Assembly: GCA_963835705.1 (NCBI GenBank) | Contig: CAWIGR010000024.1 | Location: 1-64,000, forward strand | Direction: 5' to 3' | Length of the DNA: 64,000 nt | Source: JACVRW01 sp963835705 | Lineage (GTDB): Bacteria > Actinomycetota > Thermoleophilia > Solirubrobacterales > Thermoleophilaceae | Part shown: piece by piece, positions 37,254-46,267 of the stretch | Position numbering within the stretch: position 1 is the stretch's first letter | How the letters are laid out: the number at the start of each line of letters is the position of its first letter | Translations under genes and position numbers: made by a program | Notes under the pieces: model-generated | Told to the model about the DNA's origin: nothing | Databases searched by the model: none | The model's input: only the letters and a program-made list of their open reading frames with translations

Positions 37254-38735
37254 ATGACGGTGATCGGGACCCTCATAGGCGAGCGCTTCCGGCTCGAGGA
37301 GAAGATCGGCTCGGGCGGGATGTCGAGCGTCTACCGCGCCTTCGACCCGACGCTCGAGCGGAGCGTCGCGATCAAGATGCTGCACCGCGACATCTCGAGT
37401 GATCCCGACCAGCTCGAGCGCTTCCGGCGCGAGGCGAGGGCGGTCGCCCGGCTGAACCATCCGCACGTCGTGACTGTCATCGACGCCGGCGAGGACGAGG
37501 GCGCGCCCTACATCGTCTTCGAGTACGTCGAGGGCGAGACGCTCAAGGAGCGCATCCGCCGGCTCGGCCGTCTCCCGACCGACGAGGCGATCGCCTACGC
37601 GATCGAGATCGGCCGGGCGCTCGAGTGCGCCCACGCGCACAAGCTCGTGCACCGCGACGTGAAGCCGCAGAACGTGCTCATCGACCCCGACGGCCGCGCC
37701 AAGGTGACGGACTTCGGCATCGCCCGCTCGCTGGAGGTGCAGGGCCTGACAGCCCCCGGCCGCGTGCTCGGCACCACCGACTACGTCTCGCCCGAGCAGG
37801 CGCTCGGCCACGAGGTGGCCGAGCAGTCCGACATCTACTCGCTCGGCGTCGTGCTCTACGAGATGCTCACCGGCGAGGTGCCGTTCAAGGCCGACACGCA
37901 GGTGGCAGTGGCGATGAAGCATGTGAGGGAGCCGCTGCCGGACGCGCAGCGCCGCCGGCCGGAGATCTCCGCGACCCTCGCGGCGGTGGTGGAGCGCGCG
38001 ACCGCCAAGGAGACGCAGAACCGCTATGCAACGGTCGACGAGATGGTCCGCGACCTCGAGGCGGTGCTGGCGATCGAGGCCGCACGCACCGGCCAGGCGA
38101 CCGGCGAGGCCACCACCGTGCTGCGCTCGCTGTCCGGCGACACCGCGGACTTCGCTCCCCGCCGGCTCCGGCACCCGGCGCGCGCTCTCTTCCTGACCCT
38201 CGCCGTGCTTGCGCTGGCCGGCGGGGCGATCGGCTACTTCGCCACCCGCACCGAGCCGGGCCCCGGCCCGGCCGCCACCCCGAGCGCGCCGGGTCTCTCG
38301 GAGGTAAGGCTGTCCAGGGACGCGGCGGACGACTACGACCCCGAGGGCGACGGCGAGGAGTCGCCGGGCCAGGTCCAGTTCGCCATCGACGGCAAGCCGA
38401 CCACAGAGTGGGACACCGAAAGCTACGAGGGCGGCTTCGAGGCGTCGAACAAGCGAGGGGTCGGCTTGACCATCGACGCCGGGGACCGCGTGGCCGCCCG
38501 CCAGCTCGACCTCGTGACTTCAACCCCCGGATTCAGGGCGGCGGTCTACGCCTCCGACAGCGTGCCCAGCCGGATCGAGCGCTGGACCAAGGTGAGCCCG
38601 AACACGCGCGTGAAGGAGAACCAGTCGTTCCCGCTCGACACCGCGCGCCAGGAGTTCCGCAACTACCTGCTCTGGATCAGCGAGCTGCCCGAGGGCGGGA
38701 AGGCGGTGGTGAAGGAGCTGAGCCTGAAGCGATGA
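37254..38735 (+). CDS. Ser/Thr protein kinase with one membrane helix and an extracytoplasmic discoidin-like domain
   Basis: The 493-residue protein begins with a Hanks-type kinase domain (about 12-270): glycine loop IGSGGMSSVY, K41, HRDVKPQN with catalytic Asp135, DFG at 153-155 and the substrate-binding DYVSPEQA. One transmembrane helix (about 311-330) leads to an extracytoplasmic domain of ~160 residues (VQFAIDGKPTTEWDTESYEG to the end). That domain resembles the discoidin/F5-8C sugar-binding fold often attached to bacterial kinases. It could sense wall sugars. All catalytic residues are present. Confidence 0.88.
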   Translation: MTVIGTLIGERFRLEEKIGSGGMSSVYRAFDPTLERSVAIKMLHRDISSDPDQLERFRREARAVARLNHPHVVTVIDAGEDEGAPYIVFEYVEGETLKERIRRLGRLPTDEAIAYAIEIGRALECAHAHKLVHRDVKPQNVLIDPDGRAKVTDFGIARSLEVQGLTAPGRVLGTTDYVSPEQALGHEVAEQSDIYSLGVVLYEMLTGEVPFKADTQVAVAMKHVREPLPDAQRRRPEISATLAAVVERATAKETQNRYATVDEMVRDLEAVLAIEAARTGQATGEATTVLRSLSGDTADFAPRRLRHPARALFLTLAVLALAGGAIGYFATRTEPGPGPAATPSAPGLSEVRLSRDAADDYDPEGDGEESPGQVQFAIDGKPTTEWDTESYEGGFEASNKRGVGLTIDAGDRVAARQLDLVTSTPGFRAAVYASDSVPSRIERWTKVSPNTRVKENQSFPLDTARQEFRNYLLWISELPEGGKAVVKELSLKR

Positions 38736-38781
38736 CACCCGGGGACTCACGCCCCCGGACCCCCGCTGATGCGTGGCTGCG

Positions 38782-39732
38782 CTAATGGCGGTAGCGGCGC
38801 TCTTCCTGGTGCCGCTCCAGCGCCAGCTTCAGCAGCCTGTCCAGCAGCTCGGCGTACGGCACTCCGCTCGCCTCCCACAGCTTGGCGTACACGCTCGTCG
38901 CGGTGAAGCCGGGGATCGTGTTGAGCTCGTTCACGAGCACGCCCTCCTCGCTGACGAAGAAGTCCACCCGCGCCATGCCCGAGCAGCCGACGATCCCGAA
39001 CACCTCCACCGCGAGGCGCCGCACCTCCTCGAGCTGCGGCGTGCGGGCGGGCACGACGAGCTCCATCCCGCCGTCCGTGTACTTCGCCTCGTAGTCGTAC
39101 CAGTCGCCTTTCCTGATCACGATCTCGCCGGGCGTGGAGGCCTCGGCGTCGCGGTTGCCGAGCACCGAGCACTCCACCTCGATGCCGGAGGCCATCCGCT
39201 CCACCACCACCACCGGGTCGTGCTCGAAGGCGAGCGCCAGCGCGCGGTCGAGCTCGACCTCGCTGATCGCCCGGGAGATCCCCACCGACGAGCCGAGCCG
39301 CGCGGGCTTCACGAAGACCGGCGGCCCGAGCGAGTCCCGGCCCGCCCCCTCGCGCATGACGGCGTACTCGACCTGCGGGACGCCGTGCGCGGCCATCAGG
39401 TCCTTGAAGAGCGCCTTGTCCATCGAGAGCGACGAGGCAAGCACTCCCGCCCCGACGTAGGGCACGTCGAGCAGCTCGAGGAGCCCCTGCACCGTGCCGT
39501 CCTCGCCGAACGGACCGTGCAGCGCCGGGAAAACGACCTCGGCTCCGAGCAGGCCGCCCCCCGGCTCGAGCGCCAGCGCGTCGCCGCCGCTCGACCAGCG
39601 GCCGTCGCGGTCGATGCGCACCTCGAGCGCCTCGTGCCCGCCCTCGGCGAGCCCGGCGCGCACCGACTCCGCCGACGCCAGCGACACGTCGTGCTCGCTC
39701 GAGCGGCCGCCGGCCAGGACCGCCACCCTCAT
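38782..39732 (-). CDS. ddl: D-alanine--D-alanine ligase
   Basis: The 316-residue ATP-grasp enzyme joins two D-alanines for the peptidoglycan stem. It shows GGRSSEHDVSLASA at the N terminus, ALHGPFGEDGTVQGLLELL, ATP-binding VFVKPARLGSSVGISRA, and the Mg/substrate-binding VNELNTIPGFTATSVYAKLW. ATG at 39732 overlaps the stop of the PASTA kinase gene (ATGA). Its presence as the last gene of the fha-pstP-rodA-pbpA-pknB operon puts precursor synthesis under the same control as growth-site assembly. Confidence 0.95.
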   Translation of the reverse strand: MRVAVLAGGRSSEHDVSLASAESVRAGLAEGGHEALEVRIDRDGRWSSGGDALALEPGGGLLGAEVVFPALHGPFGEDGTVQGLLELLDVPYVGAGVLASSLSMDKALFKDLMAAHGVPQVEYAVMREGAGRDSLGPPVFVKPARLGSSVGISRAISEVELDRALALAFEHDPVVVVERMASGIEVECSVLGNRDAEASTPGEIVIRKGDWYDYEAKYTDGGMELVVPARTPQLEEVRRLAVEVFGIVGCSGMARVDFFVSEEGVLVNELNTIPGFTATSVYAKLWEASGVPYAELLDRLLKLALERHQEERRYRH

Positions 39733-41657
39733 GGGGCGGGCTCCGGTGGCGGCTCGGGCGTGGGCTCGGGCTCGGGCTCGGGCTCGAGCGGCGCCAGCTG
39801 CTCCTCCTCGACGAGCACGCCCACCACGATCACCACCTGGCGACCCGGCTCGACCTGCACTCCCGCGGCCGGCCGCTGATCGATCACCTGGCCGTCCTGG
39901 GCCGGATCGGGGACTGGGCCCTCGCGCCGCACGGGAACGAGGCCCTCGGCGCTCAGCTGGCCCTCCGCGTCGCCCGCGCCGATCCCGACCACGTCGGGCA
40001 CCACGACCTGCTCGATGCCCGTGGAGACGGTGATGGTGACCGTGGACCCGAGGCGCAGCTCGGCCCCCGCGCCCGGGTCCTGGCCGATCACCTCGCCCTC
40101 GGGCTCCTCCGACTCCTGCTCTTGGACGCCCGGCACCAGTCCCGCGGCGGAGATCTGCGACTCAGCCGAGTCACGCGACAGCCCGATCACCCCGGGCACC
40201 GCCACGAGCTCCGGGCCGGAGCTGATGAAGAGTTGGATCCGCTCGCCGCGCTCGACCTCGGTGCCCGCGCTCGGCACGGTGCGCAGGGCGAGCCCGGCGC
40301 GTACCTCCTCCGACGCAAGCCGGTCGACGTTGGCCCGTAGGCCGCGCTCCTCGAGCTCGTCGATCGCCTGGGCCTGCGGCAGGTTGCGCACCGTCGGGAC
40401 CAGCACCGTGCCCGGGCCGCCCGAGACCTCGAGCACCACGGTCGAGCCGTCCTCCGCCTCCTCGCCCGGGTTCGGGTCCTGTTCGAGCACTTGGTCGAAG
40501 TCCGCCTCGCTGCGCACCCGGGTCTCCTCGACCTGGAAGCCTGCCCGCTCGAGCACCGCGCGCGCCTGGACCAGTTGGCGTCCCACGACGCGCGGCACCT
40601 CGCGCGTCTCCGGGGCGGTGAGGGCGACCACGGCAAGGTAGGTCAGGAAGCCGACCAGCGCCAGCGTGAGCAGGCCGATCACGATCCAGGGCCAGCGCCG
40701 GCGCTTCTTCGGCTCGGGCTCTGCGATCGGCGCGAGCATCGGTGGCGGCGTGTCGCCGTTCGCGCCGGCCGGCACCGGCGCGGGAACCGGCACGAATGCG
40801 GAGGTGCCGGAGGTCGCCGCGGGGTCGCCGAGCTGCGCCCGGGCCGCGGTGAGCCCCCCGCTGAAGTCCTCGGCCGTCTGCCAGCGCCGCGCCGGGTCCT
40901 TGGCGAGCGCCGCCATCACCACGGACTCGAGCGCCGGGTGCACGTCGGGGCGAAGCTGGGAGATGGGGGTGGGCGCCTCGGACAGGTGCTTGAGGGCGAT
41001 GGAGACCGCGCTGTCGCCCTCGAACGGCAGCCGCCCCACGAGCATTTCGTAGAGCATCACGCCGATCGAGTAGAGGTCCGACGTGGCGGTCACAGCGTGC
41101 CCCTGGGCCTGCTCGGGCGAGAGGTACTGCGCAGTGCCCATGATCGAGCCGGTCTCGGTCATCTCCGAGGCCCCGGCGCGGGCGATGCCGAAGTCGGTGA
41201 CCTTGGCGTGCGAGTGCTCGTCGACTATGACGTTGTGCGGCTTGAAGTCGCGGTGGATCACGCCGTGGCGGTGGGCGAAGCCGGCCGCCTGGAGGATCTG
41301 CAGCCCGAAGTCGACCACGCGCTCCTGGGCAAGCGGGGCCTCCGCCTCCACGATCTCCTTGAGCGTCCGCCCAGGCAGGTGCTCCATGGCGATGTAGTAG
41401 GTGCCGTCGTGGCGGCCGCGGTCGAAGACGTTCACCACGTTGGGGTGCTGGAGCCCGGCGGCGGCGCTGGCCTCGCGCCTGAAGCGCTCCACGAACTCCT
41501 GGTCCTGCGCGAAGCGCCGGTGGAGCACCTTCAGCGCGACCTGGCGGCCGAGGTGGGTGTCCTCGGCGGAGTAGACGTCCGCCATCCCGCCCGAGCCGAT
41601 GCGGCGAACGATCCGGTAGCGGCTGTCGACCAGCGTGTTGTCGGCGACCTCGGTCAT
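39729..41657 (-). CDS. pknB: PASTA-domain Ser/Thr protein kinase
   Basis: This 642-residue kinase has an N-terminal Hanks domain (K43, HRDFKPHN at 135-142, DFG 155-157), a juxtamembrane Pro-rich linker and one transmembrane helix (about 322-346). Outside are four PASTA repeats (starting near EVPRVVG, VLVPTVRN, VAVPGVIG, VVVPDVVG), each about 67 residues, and a Pro/Glu tail. PknB-type kinases sense muropeptides or lipid II and adjust wall growth. ATG at 41657 overlaps the pbpA stop (ATGA); the frame upstream of it is a shadow. It is the only kinase in this operon, whereas mycobacteria have pknA and pknB. Confidence 0.95.
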   Translation of the reverse strand: MTEVADNTLVDSRYRIVRRIGSGGMADVYSAEDTHLGRQVALKVLHRRFAQDQEFVERFRREASAAAGLQHPNVVNVFDRGRHDGTYYIAMEHLPGRTLKEIVEAEAPLAQERVVDFGLQILQAAGFAHRHGVIHRDFKPHNVIVDEHSHAKVTDFGIARAGASEMTETGSIMGTAQYLSPEQAQGHAVTATSDLYSIGVMLYEMLVGRLPFEGDSAVSIALKHLSEAPTPISQLRPDVHPALESVVMAALAKDPARRWQTAEDFSGGLTAARAQLGDPAATSGTSAFVPVPAPVPAGANGDTPPPMLAPIAEPEPKKRRRWPWIVIGLLTLALVGFLTYLAVVALTAPETREVPRVVGRQLVQARAVLERAGFQVEETRVRSEADFDQVLEQDPNPGEEAEDGSTVVLEVSGGPGTVLVPTVRNLPQAQAIDELEERGLRANVDRLASEEVRAGLALRTVPSAGTEVERGERIQLFISSGPELVAVPGVIGLSRDSAESQISAAGLVPGVQEQESEEPEGEVIGQDPGAGAELRLGSTVTITVSTGIEQVVVPDVVGIGAGDAEGQLSAEGLVPVRREGPVPDPAQDGQVIDQRPAAGVQVEPGRQVVIVVGVLVEEEQLAPLEPEPEPEPTPEPPPEPAP

Positions 41658-43108
41658 CCGCCTCCTCCGAGCACCGCATCGAGCACGCTGCTGGCGATCG
41701 GCGCCGCCACCGTGCCGCCCTGCGAGCCGGCCGGCTGGCGCTCCAGCGTCACGGCCACGGCGAGCTGCGGATCCTCGACCGGGGCGAAGCAGATAAACCA
41801 CGGCTGTGTGAACTCGCGGAACTCGCCGACCTCGGCGGTGCCGGTCTTGCCCGCCACCTGCACGTCGCTCAGCGCGGCGGCGGTGCCGGTCCCCTCCTCC
41901 ACCACGCGGCTCATCATGGCGGCGAGCTGCTCGGCGGTCTCGGGCTTGACCACCTGCGACTGGAGGTCCGGGCGGATGCGCTCCGCCACGCGGCCGTCCT
42001 TTCGCACGACGCGGTCGGTCAGCGCCGGGCGCATCAGTCTCCCGTCGTTGGCGATCGTGGCCGCCACGAGCGCCATCTGCATCGGGCTCGAGCGGACCTC
42101 TCCCTCGAGGCCGCCCTGGCCGATCGCCACGCGCCCGACGTCGAAGCCGTCGTCGACGTAGTCGCCCTCCCCGTTGATGATCCCGCTCGGGATCATCTGG
42201 AAGTCGGGGTAGTCCAGCTCCGGGTCCTCGTAGAAGCCGAAGCGGCGCATGTACTCCACGAGCGTCTCGCGCCCGATCTCCTCCCCCACCTGGGCGAAGA
42301 CCGTGTTCACCGAGTTGGTGAGCGCGTCGGTGAAGGAGATGGCCCCGAAGCTCTGGCCGCCGGAGTTCTCGAGCGCCACGCCCGAGATCGTCTTGGGCGA
42401 CGAGCCGTCGATGATCGACTCGGGGCTCACCTTGCCGCTGTCGAGCGCGGCGGCCGCAGTCACGACCTTGAAGGTCGAGCCGGGCGGGTAGAGCTCCTGC
42501 GTCGAGCGGTTCAGGAGCGGCTGGTCCGGATTGGTGTTGATGGCCCGGAACGCCGACGGGATCTGATTCGGGTCGTACTCGGGGATCGAGACCATCACCC
42601 GCACCTTGCCGGTCTGAGGCTCGATCGCCACAACCGAGCCCTTGCGGCCCGCCAGGCCGGCCACGGCCGCCTGGGTCCCGGCCACATCGAGGTTGGTGAC
42701 CACGTCCTGGCCCTCGGTCCTGCGGTCCTCCAGGCCCGACAGGATCGACTCGAACTCGTTCTCCTCGCCCACCAGGTCCCCGTTGCGCGACAGCTCGAGG
42801 CTGCGCCGCCCGTTCACGATGAACGAGTAGCCGACCGGGTGCGCGAAGGTGCCGCCGGTCGGGTAGCGGCGCGTGAAGATGCGTGTGCCGCCGCGTCGCC
42901 GGGAGGTGTTGCGCGCGAGGATCGTGGTGCCGTCGCGGGCGTAGATCAGCCCGCGCGGGATCGTCTGCTCCTCGATCAGCGCGCGGCGGTTGTCGGGGTT
43001 GTCCTCCAGTCCCTCGGCGTCCACCACGGCCCAGTAAGAGGTGAACCCCACGAGCACCGCGAACAGCAGGGCGAACAGGCCGTAGAGCTGGCGGATCTGC
43101 GTGTTCAT
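41654..43108 (-). CDS. pbpA: Class B penicillin-binding protein (transpeptidase)
   Basis: The 484-residue protein has an N-terminal membrane anchor (about 8-29), a short dimerisation domain and the transpeptidase domain. The active-site motifs are STFK at 211-214 (Ser nucleophile), SVN at 266-268 and KTG at 421-423 (VAGKTGTAEVG). It cross-links peptidoglycan as the partner of the RodA/FtsW glycosyltransferase encoded just upstream. The layout matches mycobacterial PbpA. ATG at 43108 overlaps the preceding stop (ATGA). Confidence 0.95.
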   Translation of the reverse strand: MNTQIRQLYGLFALLFAVLVGFTSYWAVVDAEGLEDNPDNRRALIEEQTIPRGLIYARDGTTILARNTSRRRGGTRIFTRRYPTGGTFAHPVGYSFIVNGRRSLELSRNGDLVGEENEFESILSGLEDRRTEGQDVVTNLDVAGTQAAVAGLAGRKGSVVAIEPQTGKVRVMVSIPEYDPNQIPSAFRAINTNPDQPLLNRSTQELYPPGSTFKVVTAAAALDSGKVSPESIIDGSSPKTISGVALENSGGQSFGAISFTDALTNSVNTVFAQVGEEIGRETLVEYMRRFGFYEDPELDYPDFQMIPSGIINGEGDYVDDGFDVGRVAIGQGGLEGEVRSSPMQMALVAATIANDGRLMRPALTDRVVRKDGRVAERIRPDLQSQVVKPETAEQLAAMMSRVVEEGTGTAAALSDVQVAGKTGTAEVGEFREFTQPWFICFAPVEDPQLAVAVTLERQPAGSQGGTVAAPIASSVLDAVLGGGG

Positions 43109-44544
43109 ACGAGCCCGCCGCGCCTGATGCCCTCGGCTCGCGCGTGGTCGGAGACGATCAGGAGCAGCGCCAGCAGCACCATGTTCGCCACGATCGAGCT
43201 GCCCCCGTAGGACACGAACGGGAGGGTCACGCCTGTCAGCGGGATCACGCGCGTGACGCCGCCGACGATCACGAACACCTGCAGCGCGAGCACCGCGGTG
43301 AGGCCGGTGGCGAGCAGCTTCGAGAAGCCGTCGTTCGCGAGCATCGCGGTCTTGAAGCCACGGAAGGAGAGGAGCAGGTAGGCGCCGATCACGCCGGCTG
43401 CCCCGAACAGACCCGCCTCGTTCACGAGCACCGCGTAGATGAGGTCGGTGTGCGCCGCGGGGATGATCGACGTGCCGCCGAACTCGATCAGCGCCTCGCC
43501 GAAACCGCGCCCGAACAGCCCCCCGTCCGCTTGCGCGAACAGGGACTGCGCGATCTGGTAGCCCTCGTCGTCCACCACCCCCCGCTCGAACGGGTCGAGC
43601 CAGATGTCGACTCGGTCCTGCACGTGACTCACGTTGCGTGCCAGGAAGAACGAGCCGGCGAGGAACATCGTGGCGCCCACGCCGATCAGCGAGAGGCGGC
43701 CCGTCGCGACGTACAACAGCGCCAGGAAGCCGCCGAAGAACATCAGCGAGCTGCCGAGGTCGCGGATCACGATCAGCATCAACATCGCCAACCCCCATAC
43801 GAGCAGGAGCGGGCCGAAGTGCTTGGGCGAGGGCCGCTCACGCAGCACCGCGACGAGCGAGGCCACGAACACGATCAGCAGCACCGAGCCGGCCACCCCC
43901 AGGCCGAGCACCAGGATCGCCAGCAAGGTGAGCGCGGCCGGAACGCCGTACAGCAGCAGCTGGCTCGTGCCGGGCAGCGGCCGCAGCCGCGGGCGCACGA
44001 GGATGTCGCCGGTCTCGCGCAGGTAGCTGGCGAGGAAGACGATGATGCCGAGCTTCGCGAACTCGGCCGGCTGGAACTGGATCGGGCCGAGCTTGATGGC
44101 GAGGAAGGCCCCGTTCACCTGCGCCCCGATGCCGGGCAGGCGCGGCATCATCAGCAGCGCGATGCTGGCCGCGGCGATCAGGTAGCGGTAGCGCTCCAGC
44201 ACGTGATGGTCGCGGACCACCATGATCGTGCCGCAGAAGAAGACGAGCCCGACCACGAACCACTGCGCCTGCTCGCGCGCCAGCTCGGTGTCGATCCGGT
44301 AGATCAACACGAGCCCCACGGCAGCCAGCAGGGCCCCCAGCGGGAACAGGTACGGGTCGGCCTCGGGCAGCCGCGCCCGGATGAACAGGTGCGCCAGCAC
44401 GCACAACCCGAGGAAGACGGCGCCGTAGGTGAGCGTGGCGTCGCTCACGTCCTCGGTGCGGGTGGCGAGCACGGCGGCGAAGCCGGCAGCCACGAGAAGC
44501 GACACCGGGAGCAGGCCGAACAGCTCGCGGGTGCGCGCCGACAT
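43105..44544 (-). CDS. rodA: RodA/FtsW-family peptidoglycan polymerase
   Basis: The 479-residue SEDS protein has about 12 transmembrane helices. Conserved segments include LGPIQFQPAEFAKLG, RDLGSSLMFFGGFLALLY, and the C-terminal IPLTGVTLPFVSYGGSS. The catalytic Asp region lies in the large loop before the YGGSS segment. It polymerises lipid II into glycan strands with PbpA. ATG at 44544 overlaps the pstP stop (TGATG). By operon context (M. tuberculosis fhaA-fhaB-pstP-rodA-pbpA) it is RodA rather than FtsW. Confidence 0.94.
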   Translation of the reverse strand: MSARTRELFGLLPVSLLVAAGFAAVLATRTEDVSDATLTYGAVFLGLCVLAHLFIRARLPEADPYLFPLGALLAAVGLVLIYRIDTELAREQAQWFVVGLVFFCGTIMVVRDHHVLERYRYLIAAASIALLMMPRLPGIGAQVNGAFLAIKLGPIQFQPAEFAKLGIIVFLASYLRETGDILVRPRLRPLPGTSQLLLYGVPAALTLLAILVLGLGVAGSVLLIVFVASLVAVLRERPSPKHFGPLLLVWGLAMLMLIVIRDLGSSLMFFGGFLALLYVATGRLSLIGVGATMFLAGSFFLARNVSHVQDRVDIWLDPFERGVVDDEGYQIAQSLFAQADGGLFGRGFGEALIEFGGTSIIPAAHTDLIYAVLVNEAGLFGAAGVIGAYLLLSFRGFKTAMLANDGFSKLLATGLTAVLALQVFVIVGGVTRVIPLTGVTLPFVSYGGSSIVANMVLLALLLIVSDHARAEGIRRGGLV

Positions 44545-45779
44545 CAGCCGGAGAGCTGCCCTCGCTCAAGGGCCCGCAGCAGGTCCACCGCGTCCTCGCG
44601 GCTGCGCCACTCGTGGTCGAGCACGCGCTCCCGGCGCGTGTCCGGGATCGCCCGGGCGGGGACGCCGCTCGGGTAGTCCTCCTCGTACAGGTCGACGCCG
44701 AAGGGAAGCTCGTAGGGAACGCCGCGGTATAGCGTCACGAGACCGGCGTCGTTGGTGCCGATGAAGTAGACCTGCCGGCTCAGCGCGTAGAGGCCGGTGA
44801 CAACCCCGGCGAGCACGGCCAGGACGAAGAGCGCCTTGACCGCGGTCCGGAGGCGGAACCGGCGGCGGCGTGGCGGCGACGGGCGCGAACGGGTCCTCTC
44901 GGCCGGCGCCACGACCGTGGCGTCGGGCGCGGCGCCGGCCAGCGCCGTGGCGGGCCCCGGGTGCGGCTCCGTCGGCTCGTCCAGGGCGGCGGCCGCCTGC
45001 ACGTCGGCAGCGGAGACCTGGCCCGCGATCGTCTCGTCCTGGCCCACCGCCCCGTCGTCGCCGGCCGGGCCGACGCGGAACAGCACCACCGTGATGTTGT
45101 CCTTGCCGCCGCTCTGGTTAGCGGCGCGCACGAGCGCGTCGGCGGCCGCGTCGAGACTCTCGCCCGAGCGCAGGATCGAGCCGATCTCCTCGTCGGAGAT
45201 CATGCTGGTCAGGCCGTCCGAGCAGAGCAGGAAGAGATCCCCGTCGCGGACCGCGAGCGTGTAGGTGTCCACCTCCACCTCGGGCTCCGGTCCGAGCGCC
45301 CGGGTGATGATGGAGCGCTGCGGATGGTGCTCCGCGGCCTCCGCCGTGATCTGGCCGCTGCGCTCCAGCTCGGCGACGAGCGAGTGATCCTTCGTCAGCT
45401 GCTCGAGCTCGCCGTCGCGCATGCGGTAGGCGCGGCTGTCCCCCACGTGGCCCAGGCTGATGTCGTCGTCCGTGACCTTGGCCGCGGTGAGAGTGGTGCC
45501 CATGCCCCGGTGCGACTCGTCCGCGAGGGCGAGGTCGTAGATCCGCCTGTTGGCCTCGCGCAGGATGCGTGCCAGCTGCACCTCGGCGGGCTCACCGGAG
45601 TCGCGCTCGCCCTCGAAGACCTCGGTGGCCATGGCGGAGGCCACCTCGCCGGCCTTGGCGCCGCCCATCCCGTCCGCCACGGCGAAGAACGGCGGGGCGA
45701 GGACGAAGTCGTCCTCGTTGGCGCTGCGCTGACGACCTACGTCGGTCCTGCCGGCGTGCTCGACGATCCGCAGGGCCAT
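44544..45779 (-). CDS. pstP: PP2C-family Ser/Thr protein phosphatase
   Basis: The 411-residue protein has a cytoplasmic PP2C domain (about 5-240) with the metal-binding aspartates in VADGMGGAKAGEVAS, LGHVGDSRAYRM, LLCSDGLTSM and GGKDNITVVL. An Ala/Pro/Arg linker, one transmembrane helix (about 315-337) and a short extracytoplasmic tail follow. It reverses phosphorylation by the PASTA kinase of the same operon. ATG at 45779 overlaps the stop of fhaB (TGATG). A longer upstream frame is a shadow of the FHA gene. Confidence 0.94.
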   Translation of the reverse strand: MALRIVEHAGRTDVGRQRSANEDDFVLAPPFFAVADGMGGAKAGEVASAMATEVFEGERDSGEPAEVQLARILREANRRIYDLALADESHRGMGTTLTAAKVTDDDISLGHVGDSRAYRMRDGELEQLTKDHSLVAELERSGQITAEAAEHHPQRSIITRALGPEPEVEVDTYTLAVRDGDLFLLCSDGLTSMISDEEIGSILRSGESLDAAADALVRAANQSGGKDNITVVLFRVGPAGDDGAVGQDETIAGQVSAADVQAAAALDEPTEPHPGPATALAGAAPDATVVAPAERTRSRPSPPRRRRFRLRTAVKALFVLAVLAGVVTGLYALSRQVYFIGTNDAGLVTLYRGVPYELPFGVDLYEEDYPSGVPARAIPDTRRERVLDHEWRSREDAVDLLRALERGQLSG

Positions 45780-46258
45780 CACTCTTGATACCGGTATTCG
45801 GTGTCGCCTATGCGAATCGTGTCCGCCACCTTGAGCCGCTCGGCGGTGCGGACCTGCCGGCCGTTCAGGTAGGTGCCGTTCGTGGACCCCATGTCCTCCA
45901 CGTACATGTAGTCGCCGCGCTGGAAGATGCGCGCGTGCGCGGACGATGCGAACGGGTCGTCCACGTTGATGTCGGCGCCGTCGGAGCGGCCGAGCGTCGC
46001 GCCGTTCCCCACGTCGAAGCTCGTGCCCGGGCTGTGGCCCATCGCCGCCACCACCTCGATGCGCGGGTCGACCCCAGCGCGCAGGTTGGGAAGCGCCGAC
46101 TCGCGGCGCCGCGGGCTGGGCGGCTCGACCGGCTCCGCGGCGGCGGCGCCGCCGGTGCGCGAGAGGTCCTTCATGGCGCTGCGGGTGATCCAGAGCAGGA
46201 ACAGGAAGAGGACGGCGAGGAAGCCGAACTTGAGCGCGACGGCGAGAGGGTCGTCCAC
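45779..46258 (-). CDS. fhaB: FHA-domain protein with N-terminal membrane helix (FhaB/FipA-like)
   Basis: This 159-residue protein has one N-terminal transmembrane helix (residues 8-24, ALKFGFLAVLFLFLLWI), a Pro/Arg linker and a C-terminal FHA domain. The domain shows ATLGRSDGADINVDDPFASSAHARI and MGSTNGTYLNGR. FHA domains bind phosphothreonine, here probably on the PASTA kinase or its substrates. GTG at 46258. The gene order and size match mycobacterial fhaB. Confidence 0.93.
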   Translation of the reverse strand: MDDPLAVALKFGFLAVLFLFLLWITRSAMKDLSRTGGAAAAEPVEPPSPRRRESALPNLRAGVDPRIEVVAAMGHSPGTSFDVGNGATLGRSDGADINVDDPFASSAHARIFQRGDYMYVEDMGSTNGTYLNGRQVRTAERLKVADTIRIGDTEYRYQE

Positions 46259-46267
46259 GCGCGTACC

